Of a stretch of 64,000 nt of DNA, positions 51,401 to 64,000 are shown in pieces. Under the pieces are notes generated by a model. It did not search any database, was not told where the DNA came from, and saw only the letters and a list, made by a program, of their open reading frames with translations. A program made the position numbers and the translations under genes. Source of the DNA: Oasisia sp. SBJ-2009 (Eukaryota > Annelida > Polychaeta > Sabellida > Siboglinidae); the NCBI GenBank assembly GCA_964017155.1, contig OZ024862.1, forward strand, positions 37,587,175 to 37,651,174, written 5' to 3'. Numbering within the stretch: position 1 is the stretch's first letter; each line of letters begins with the position of its first letter.

Positions 51401-53479
51401 ACTGTTATGTAGATGAAGTGTGGTCCATTGTTTTCTGAATATAATTATATAATGATCTAACCTTTCCAAGCACTTTGGCCATTTCAAACGTGCCAACCGT
51501 ATCCATGTTGGAGGCCATTACGGGAATGCCATCGTATGTCTGCTTCGAGTTACGGAACTCATACTCTCTGTGCAACTTCACCTACAGTCAAACAAAAAAC
51601 ACCACAGTGTGCAATACAGTACTGTAATTACAAGTAGAACAGTAATTCAAAGATTATTTTGGCTATACTGTTTACTATTACCAGCATTGTTTTACTCTAC
51701 ATTACAAGAGAAGCCAAGGCAAAGCAAACTTTACTGTAGAGCGCAGTGGTTCAGGGGTAGAGCTTCGGACTCTCGACTACGAGAACCCGGGTTCGAATCC
51801 TGGCTGCGGCGTTATAACCTTGGGCAAGTTTTTTCACTCTACATTGCTCCAGTTCACTCAGCTGAATTAAATGAGTATCTGGCTATAGACAGTGGTGGAT
51901 ATGTGTATGAGCAGCCTTCCCGCATTAATTGTAGCATATGGCTGGATGCTTCCCAGAGAAGCCGAGATGGTGTCTGAGTGAACAGGTCTGTCAGGGAAGT
52001 AAAGTGTAAAGCGCTTTGAACGGTCCTGAGGATTGGATATTGCGCTATATAAGAACTGCCTTTACTTTACTTTGTGTTGGAATACAAGGAGCCTGCATGA
52101 CAGAGATGATGTGGGAGGTATCTCTTGTTTCTCATAGACGTGCTTCTGAAGTCAAATTCCCAACAAGCAAACACCTGATTATTTTGTTTCATAAATAATT
52201 TACGTGGGACAACACTATCGATCACAATAAAACAGAGTGGAGTTTTTGTTGTATTTATGCGCCTATGCAAACGTTAAGCCAACCTCATCTTTTCCACATT
52301 TGTAACGTGCTCTACAGGTGTCAAAACATTGCACATACAGTATAACGGCATTTCTGAGGCCTAAATAAACTCAGATATACAATTAAGAAACACTGTCATA
52401 TTACCCCCATCTCCGGGTAACCATTTCAACTCAAGTGTGTTTGTCAACAGTATTGCAAACGTGTACTAATCGGATCGCTATTTGTATATCAAGAGAGTAA
52501 AATATTATATAAATTAATAATTGTACTGTATAACTGAAATGATGGAAAGCTTGCAGAGTTAATAATTGGCAATTTTTATAGGCAAACATGACTAGTCATA
52601 AATGGTAAATTGTGATGGGTTCAACTTCAGGTTCTAAACTAACAGGTGCTTACAAGGCCTTTTCTGACTTACAGAACTCTATATGTTGTACAGTGTACTG
52701 CCTCTTACACTAGCTGTCGGGTCATTTATGAATTATGTCATCAAATTGGATTTTTGTGTTCATGTGATACAACAAATAGACTACCAGTAACTATATATCA
52801 ACTTAGCGTCGGGGTACCTATGATCGACCGTTTTTGCGTAGTTTTCCGCGTTTTATTCGCCTTTGATGTAAAGTTACGCAATTTAAATTATTCTCTATTC
52901 AAAGCATATTCATTGACGATTTCTACAAACACAAAAAAATAGTTTGATACAATTTGGTGACAAAATACCGGCACTGATTACCTTCTCACCCAATAGGTCA
53001 CAGGGGGGTCCCTAATGATCGACCGTTCACAGTTCAGCACATAAACTTGAGTAATGATGTGTCAACAATGATTTTATTCGCTCATGACATCAGTTCGCGT
53101 ATTTGTTTACACATAAACAATTAGGCCTACGTTAGTACAGTAACAGTCAACACCAAATCACCGAATTTATTGCATTTATGAAACGGTCGATCATTAGGGA
53201 CCCTGTCGATGAAAGGTACCCACACGCTATTGGGGTTAACACAGTTGTTCGAAATATATGCATTCATACCACTATTTTTTGCCTTCTGCGTAAACTATAA
53301 TATTTCGTTATATAAACACAAACAACACCTGTCAGGTGACCTGTGTGATAGCGATAGCACTCGTGCTGGATAGTGAATATTGTATAACTTACATCAGCTC
53401 GACTACGAATTGTGCTTCGTTTCGGCCGGAACAGCACATCTTTGAAGTCGAGTTTAATATCTGTGTCGATTCGTGGCAT
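45237..53479 (-). CDS. GMPR: GMP reductase, complete (7 exons, 351 aa)
   Basis: Minus-strand exons, 5' to 3': 53479-53393, 51581-51462, 51044-50961, 50259-50086, 49531-49343, 46665-46463, 45435-45237. The phases join exactly, giving 351 residues (human enzymes are 345-348). The enzyme converts GMP to IMP and ammonia with NADPH (purine salvage, cytosol) and folds as an IMPDH-like TIM barrel. Visible motifs: N-terminus [58 protein letters not shown], with catalytic Cys186 and Thr188; [20 protein letters not shown]; and YRASEGK with the catalytic Glu289. The absence of a CBS-domain insertion separates it from IMP dehydrogenase. Vertebrate GMPR and GMPR2 are a later duplication, so the symbol is generic. 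It lies downstream of NDUFV2 on the same strand, 1.8 kb apart. Confidence 0.97.
45436..46462 (-). other. GMPR intron 6
   Basis: 1 kb. The half nearest exon 6 is a hAT MITE (46001-46448). The rest is AT-rich with a TACTTTGATACATCA-type inverted motif near 45935-45990. Confidence 0.8.
46001..46448. mobile_element. hAT-like MITE, 448 bp
   Basis: Inverted ends CAGGGTTGCCACT and AGTGGCAACCCTG, flanked on both sides by TTACT (45996-46000, 46449-46453). Its subterminal parts repeat TTCCCTGACTTTTC-like words. It ends 14 bp from the GMPR exon 6 donor edge. Confidence 0.85.
46463..46665 (-). CDS. GMPR: GMPR exon 6
   Basis: Sixty-seven codons plus 2 nt: [67 protein letters not shown]. Acceptor GCTTCAG, donor ACAG|GTATGT. 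Both flanks are transposons: hAT-type MITEs end 14 bp from the donor edge and 23 bp from the acceptor edge. Confidence 0.97.
46689..47068. mobile_element. hAT-like MITE, 380 bp
   Basis: Inverted ends CAGGGTCC and GGACCCTG, with inner TTCAAGGC/GCCTTGAA repeats, flanked by TAAAAG on both sides (46683-46688, 47069-47074). It starts 23 bp from the GMPR exon 6 acceptor edge. Its right flank is a SINE tail. Confidence 0.8.
47096..48464. mobile_element. pogo/Tigger-like element, 1.37 kb, inserted in a SINE tail
   Basis: Inverted ends CAGCAGTCCCTC and (right, reverse complement) CAGCAGTACCTC are flanked by TA. Subterminal copies of GGTGTCC(C/A)CTCATCAGAGG occur at both ends. No transposase ORF. The flanks (47069-47095 and 48465 to about 48560) are two halves of one SINE tail. 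Confidence 0.75.
48465..48560 (-). mobile_element. SINE fragment, distal half of interrupted tail
   Basis: TATCCACCAATCC, then AAGGCACATTACACTTGACA and GATCTATTCAGTCAAGC parallel the region behind the GCGC(C/T)ATATAAG tail of the SINE at 28541. It is diverged, and continues the fragment at 47069-47095 across the pogo-like insertion. Confidence 0.55.
48984..49278. mobile_element. Inverted-repeat element with hammerhead-like motifs, 295 bp
   Basis: Arms of about 100 bp start TTATTCCAAACAAATTTCAT and end near the central GTGGTCACTG words. Each arm carries CTGAAGA, a self-complementary stem (GGCCGCC..GGTGGTC) and GAAAC, at 49193-49227 on the plus strand and 49036-49070 on the minus strand. It lies 65 bp from GMPR exon 5. 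Confidence 0.7.
49343..49531 (-). CDS. GMPR: GMPR exon 5 (catalytic loop)
   Basis: Sixty-three codons, phase 0: [63 protein letters not shown]. It holds the nucleophilic cysteine at residue 186. Acceptor TTGGCAG, donor TCT|GTGAGT. Confidence 0.98.
49560..50035 (+). mobile_element. Probable retroelement 3' end
   Basis: AT-rich GMPR intron sequence ending AATAAAGCTTCTTGTATCTT followed by ATGATG, the style of a LINE or SINE 3' terminus. No RT is visible, so this is only a fragment. Confidence 0.4.
50086..50259 (-). CDS. GMPR: GMPR exon 4
   Basis: Fifty-eight codons, phase 0: [51 protein letters not shown]. Acceptor CTTGTAG, donor ATG|GTACGT. Confidence 0.97.
50961..51044 (-). CDS. GMPR: GMPR exon 3
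   Basis: Twenty-eight codons, phase 0: [20 protein letters not shown], then SENKSLVK. Acceptor TTTCAG, donor AAG|GTATGA. Confidence 0.96.
51462..51581 (-). CDS. GMPR: GMPR exon 2
   Basis: Forty codons, phase 0: [20 protein letters not shown], then [20 protein letters not shown]. Acceptor CTGTAG, donor AAG|GTTAGA. Confidence 0.96.
51733..52075 (+). mobile_element. tRNA-derived SINE, near full length, plus strand
   Basis: The head has an A box (TGGTTCAGGGGTAGAGC) and B box (GGGTTCGAATCC). The body matches the minus-strand copy at 28541-28885 along its length, and the tail ends GCGCTATATAAGAACTGCC. It is inserted antisense to GMPR. Confidence 0.92.
52806..53235. mobile_element. Inverted-repeat MITE cluster
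   Basis: ATGATCGACCGTTT occurs at about 52818 and CCTAATGATCGACCGTT at 53011. The reverse complement AACGGTCGATCATTAGGGAC sits at 53183-53202. Outer words TAGCG(T)CGGGGTACC / GGTACCCACACGCTA pair across the whole interval. It looks like a MITE with a smaller related copy inside. Confidence 0.6.
53393..53479 (-). CDS. GMPR: GMPR exon 1
   Basis: Twenty-nine codons from ATG (53479-53477), [20 protein letters not shown] to SRAD, donor GAT|GTAAGT. The start matches the canonical N-terminus of animal GMP reductases. Confidence 0.97.
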
Positions 53480-53720
53480 GGTAAATAACTACTAAATAAC
53501 TTAAACTGTTAAATACGCGATCGACTACTTGCACAAACTCGATTTGTTTGACAGCGCAGCCATGAACGGAAGTAACCGGCGACCTCGTCTCGCTTCCGGC
53601 GACCACGCCATGATACCCAGTAGGGGGCAGCACTTCTTCTAGGTGCCATCAAGAATCTTATAGCTTCTCTGCCCCCAAACACTGTCTCAAGGAAATCACT
53701 ACTCATTTCAAAAAAATGTA
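53480..53720 (-). promoter_or_regulatory. Upstream region of GMPR (core promoter candidate)
   Basis: GC-richer than its surroundings, with no TATA box. It contains an ETS-like ACGGAAGTAA near 53565 and a CTCF-type motif at 53617-53632. Assignment is by position relative to the GMPR start codon only. Confidence 0.4.
53617..53632 (+). promoter_or_regulatory. CTCF-consensus-like site upstream of GMPR
   Basis: CCAGTAGGGGGCAGCA fits the known bilaterian CTCF core consensus CCASYAGRKGGCRS at every position. It is 138 bp upstream of the GMPR start codon, between GMPR and NDUFV2. Confidence 0.55.
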
Positions 53721-53879
53721 ATCCAACATTTTAACAATTAAGTCAAACGACCCGCCATGCGCACTGGCGTGATGTGTCCCCATGATATTTTGCCAGTAAC
53801 ATACAGATTGATCTTATCTTTCCAGTTGTTACTCGATTTTGTAACTTTTTCTTTCTCATGATGTTCCCCATATATTGGC

Positions 53880-54030
53880 TACTTTTGTAGTTAGTTGTCC
53901 TTTGGCTATGAAGTATTTCTTCGTTGCTTTTCTTTTCTTTTCTGTCCACAACATTCTCATCATTCTTAAAAAAGGCGTGTGCAAACACCTTTTTTAATTA
54001 CAGGTAGCCGAAATCGGGGCATTTCTCTTT
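53880..54030 (+). repeat. Dispersed repeat, copy A
   Basis: GAAGTATTTCTTCGTTGCTT, TTTTCTGTCCA, then TTACAGGTAGCCGAAATCGG. It is present in inverted orientation at about 56835-56945 next to NDUFV2 exon 7. Confidence 0.7.
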
Positions 54031-54094
54031 CTCATTAAATTTTGTTTAATCACTTTCATTGTAGTATGGGTTAGAAAATCTTAAATATCACACA

Positions 54095-54162
54095 CTCACA
54101 CCATACCACACCACACCACACCACACCCCCACACAAGTCACAACCCCCACACACACACACAG
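54095..54162 (+). repeat. (CCACA)n / (CA)n low-complexity tract
   Basis: Tandem CACAC and CACCACACCA words in the GMPR-NDUFV2 interval. Confidence 0.9.
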
Positions 54163-55313
54163 TGCATATTGTAGTTTTCCGTTCTCCTGGATCGCTGTTG
54201 CCAGGCGGTGAGGGTACATGTCCACGAATCCGGTCATAAATTGTGTTTTGTTTTTTCTCACTTTTCTTGCACTATTTCCCATCTCAAGCTGGAATGGCGA
54301 TTTTGATCAATATATTCAAAGTGTGCTTCCTCCATATTCCAATAGTTTTTAAGATGTAAATATTTGCAAGTGAAAACATAGCAAAACTTAAATTAATTGA
54401 TCAATCATGTAATGGTTTGCCTGTAACTTTGCCAATATCGCAATCAACCCAACAACTTTTGTCGCTCATCTTGACCTTGGTAGTCGGAATGGATCAGTCA
54501 GTCACAGAACCGGATATCGTCAGGGGTTGTGGGTAAAACACACGATGTCAAGTGTTGCTTTGCCATCAATGTTGATAACGATTATATAAGTGCATTACAT
54601 TACTAAGGTGGCCCTACTTCTGCTGAAAACAATCATTCCTATATTCAGTGGTTTTGCTCTACGTTTCTGTTACACAAAAGTCGTTTGGGGCAAGAATTTG
54701 TTTCAGAATGTCATTAAAAACCATTAGGCACCATATTCATCCAATATTTGTGTGGAAACTAACATCCAATTTCAAGTTTCTTCAACAAAATACTTGCTAC
54801 ATGTATTATTCGACAACTGATATAAAAATTACGGAAACCTTTGAAAGTACTAAAATAGTGGCAATTTTTTTAAATAAGCAGGAATCAATTCAAAACTTAA
54901 ATTTACAGAAGCATACAATACTAGACCTTCAAGGAATCTTTAAAAACAGAATGTTAACAAGCCATTATGATCAGTAAGACCAATTAAATATAGCTGTTGA
55001 TGGGCAATTAATTGTTTCTTGGTTTCTCATAGTTTTTTAACACAAACCTCAGTCTAAGATTGTGTGCATCGACACATCTTCACAAATCAGTGAGAATGGC
55101 ACACAATGACATTATTTCTAAGCAATAAGAAACACCAACTTCTTTCAATACTTCGTTTACTTATATGCCAGAAAATGAAACCTAAATATGGTCACTTAAA
55201 GACGTCCATTCGATCAGTTCAGTATCGTACAACGGCTGTAAGATTTCTACGTTTTGCATGGCACTCTTCCTGTGCGTGCAGTATGCTACGACAACACCTC
55301 CACTGTCTATAAT
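54163..55313. other. Interval between GMPR and NDUFV2, no gene recognised
   Basis: AT-rich. A plus-strand ORF at 54648-54977 has no recognisable similarity and is not supported. It includes the NDUFV2 3' untranslated region directly left of 55314. Confidence 0.5.
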
Positions 55314-61543
<6,230 letters not shown>

Positions 61544-62090
61544 CTTTCCTCCGAACGTCCTTGTAAGCACGTTAGTCCCGCAGAAACCGTTGCACCGGCG
61601 CAGTGGATCTCCACTGCAGTTTTACTGGTTAAAATACATTTCGTTTTGATGACATTTTTACCGTTAAACGTCGTAACAGAACTATAATGTAAATATTCAT
61701 GTATTACTGGTTAAAGGGAGTACTTTGAACCGGAGTGTTGTTCCATAACTAAATTTATCACACAAAATGTCATAATTCAGTCGATAGGGGCAATGATTAC
61801 TGATTGGCCTTTGGGCAAAAGAAGCAACTCATAAACGCTAGCAGACAATAGAGCGTTCTCTTGGGCAATGTCATAAGCCATAAATATTTGTTGGTTATAG
61901 AAAACCCAGTTTTTTCTTCATGAGATTAGTTATAACTATTTATTTATTTTTAACTTATTTCCCATAATTTCACGTTTTTTCGACAAGACTCAAAGTGATG
62001 AAACACGTGCTTTTCAATGTATATATTGTGTTGAAATGTTGGTTTCAGGTTATTATCTCCATGACAAAAACCGAACTGAAATTCAGACAT
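61544..62090 (-). promoter_or_regulatory. Upstream region of NDUFV2 (promoter candidate)
   Basis: The first 60 bp upstream of the start codon are GC-richer (CCGCAGAAACC, CACCGGCGCAGTGG) and have no TATA box. This is assigned only by position. Confidence 0.3.
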
Positions 62091-63325
62091 GCCACATGAT
62101 ACGAATTACCCGTATCCGAAACGGATTTTGGCCGTTTTTTGAGTGATACGGCCGTACTCCATTTGATACGGATTTTAACTAAATTTACGGAGACATTATT
62201 TTTAACCCCATTAGTCATTATGTCCTTGTATGGGTCATACAACTACAGCACAATGGAATAATCGTTTACTGTTAGTGACTAAGTAATTCGATTCGAAACG
62301 AATGAACTAAACCACCGATTAGTTTATTGTAGCGCGTAATTAGATGGCGCGCTGGTAAATTTGTTTTGAAAACTGCGGCAGGTGGCTCAACGGGTGTGAA
62401 CGTGGCGCGTGGCAGACGCGTGACGATTATGAAAAGCAATACAGGAAATGGAGCTCGACGCCGAATAGGGCGCGTAAGTGTGTCACGATAAATGGCGTGA
62501 CTCCGCGCGATTGGAGCTGATTTGGGGACTGGTCATTAGAATAATATTCGATGGATGACAGTTGTAACTTCCGACTGATGAATATTAGCAAAATCAGGAC
62601 ATAAATATCTTGTGTTATACCTATCTTATCTTAAATGTCCGATTTAATATTGAGTTTACCACAGTATCATAGACATAGCGATTTATGTAGTGCAGATAAT
62701 AGACACTCCCCACAAATGTTAGCCGTATGTGTTTTTTTACGGATTTTGCATTTTACATAGCTGTACGTTGTGGTTTCGATAAGCACTTATATCTGACACA
62801 TTGTCTAAATGCACATAATCATAACACATGTATACGTTTGGTCCAAACAGGTTGTACTCTGCGAAAAATGGCACTTTTCAATATTAGTCAAGATCGCCAA
62901 ACGCCAGTACTTGCCGATGTTGCCATGGCAACCACCATTATAATCGATTCAAATTCATGATTTCCGTGCTCACTGTCACCGGCAAAGTGTTCCACTGCTT
63001 TTGCTTGTAATAATCTTTCGGACTGTATAACTGAAATGGTTAGACTGGAACAATTCGATTATTACAACCAAAAACAAAACGAAGTCCTATACTTTAACAT
63101 GGAGAATATGGACCTTCTGCCCCCAACTGCCCCCAGCCTCGTTTTCGCGCGCGAGACTTACACGCCCTATTCTATTCAACGAAATCGCCTGTATTTCTGA
63201 TTTCAAGATGTTGACGCTTGCCAGTGAAACTTATATATACGCGCGAACTGCTGAGATAAATTGTTATTATTTGATGACACTATCTGTTTTGCGGTATGCA
63301 GTAAACGTGCTGAAGTGAACTAAAA
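62091..63325. other. Right-hand intergenic region, no gene recognised
   Basis: Contains TACGGAT/ATCCGTA words near 62100-62190 that recur at the window's right end, and a GC-rich stretch (62340-62480). No supported coding sequence. Confidence 0.45.
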
Positions 63326-63327
63326 TG

Positions 63328-63935
63328 TCAGTAATTTCGCAGTTAACTTGCCTAAATTATTAAGGCCTTTTCAAAACGGTTTCACCACATTTTTTCGATG
63401 TGTTTGGAATGTCATTCTGCATCACACCCGCTAAAACGAAGTCGGGTATAATTTTTTTTAATTGTGTTTTATATCTATTTAATGTTGTCGAGACGATTTA
63501 AATAAGCCGATGTCTCTGGGGGTATCACAACCGCAAAGCCGATGTCTTGCGATTTGCGAATATGTCCCCAAAACTAAGGCTACATCATTAACTTTTTATT
63601 TATTCTATGTAATGCAGATATATTTGTTTTAAGCATACATTTTATAAAATATGGCTAATTGTTTTTTTTTTTGATTCCGCAATGCACACGCTAGACATCG
63701 CCTTTGATAAAACCGGGGTTTGAGGCCCCGATGTGTCTGAGCTGCGCTAATTTAACTGCTCGCGCCTTGTGACATCGGCTTGTTTGCGTAGACACGACGG
63801 CATTACATTGATAAAAAAAAACAATAAAAAATATATCTTACTTCTTTTTAGCGGGAGTGATGCAAAATTACATTCCAAACACATACGCATACGTTTTGGA
63901 AAGGCCTTAATAACTTAGGCCAGTTAACTAGAAGA
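63328..63935. mobile_element. Foldback MITE, about 600 bp
   Basis: The left arm (CAGTTAACTTGCCTAAATTA, TTTGGAATGTCATTCTGCAT) and right arm (ATGCAAAATTACATTCCAAA, TAACTTAGGCCAGTTAACTA) are inverted, each about 120 bp. An inner inverted pair (AAGCCGATGTC / GACATCGGCTT) sits in the loop. Confidence 0.75.
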
Positions 63936-64000
63936 TTTGATTAGTGATACGGATTAATACGGATTCTTACATAATTTTAGGTCAAAAATACGGATAGCCA

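Larger units (their letters stand above)
51582..53392 (-). other. GMPR intron 1
   Basis: 1.8 kb. It holds a full SINE (51733-52075) and an inverted-repeat element (about 52806-53235). Confidence 0.85.

Noticed and set aside
51738..51811. Stand-alone tRNA gene
   Set aside because: Head of the plus-strand SINE; it is followed by the SINE body rather than a terminator.
54648..54977. 109-codon plus-strand ORF as a gene
   Set aside because: No recognisable domain, low-complexity AT-rich composition and no splice or promoter support.

Overview
This is eukaryotic nuclear DNA, from an animal. Genes are split into short exons by long, repeat-rich introns with GT..AG junctions. The window also holds tRNA-derived SINEs, hAT and pogo-like MITEs, foldback elements and many microsatellites. 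Protein similarity and repeat style suggest a marine invertebrate, most likely a lophotrochozoan such as a mollusc; that placement is inference. No prokaryotic gene, rRNA, free-standing tRNA gene or CRISPR array was seen.

Three protein-coding genes were reconstructed exon by exon, and every splice phase closes. (1) Positions 1-34741, plus strand: the 3' part of a PIEZO mechanosensitive channel gene, 16 exons encoding the last 738 residues and the stop. (2) 53479-45237, minus strand: a complete GMP reductase gene (7 exons, 351 aa) with the catalytic Cys186, Thr188 and Glu289 in place. (3) 61543-55314, minus strand: a complete NDUFV2 gene (9 exons, 244 aa), the 24-kDa iron-sulfur subunit of mitochondrial complex I. 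GMPR and NDUFV2 lie head-to-tail on the minus strand and converge on PIEZO. About 10 kb of repeat-filled intergenic DNA separates the PIEZO and GMPR stop codons. The three genes have unrelated jobs (force sensing, purine salvage, respiration), so no functional cluster is implied.

The most unusual signal is in the PIEZO introns. Seven carry a minisatellite close to a splice site. In four of these the repeat unit appears to contain the splice junction itself: a 20-bp unit (9 copies) carries the acceptor of exon 3, a 39-bp unit (about 62 copies) carries its donor, a 29-bp unit (about 47 copies) begins at the donor of exon 12, and a 40-bp unit (about 19 copies) carries the acceptor of the last, pore-helix exon. 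The transcript therefore meets dozens of near-identical candidate splice sites. In the 39-bp array every alternative donor keeps frame.

Mobile DNA fills much of the rest. It includes a 1.24-kb hAT element splitting a minisatellite (199-1438), a 3.8-kb terminal-inverted-repeat element (10013-13794), a 4.3-kb inverted duplication with about 2-kb arms (14022-18351), and a 3-kb element with composite inverted ends (about 29585-32565). There is also a degenerate reverse transcriptase (about 40380-41190) and several SINE copies. Two hAT MITEs bracket GMPR exon 6 within 14 and 23 bp of its splice sites.
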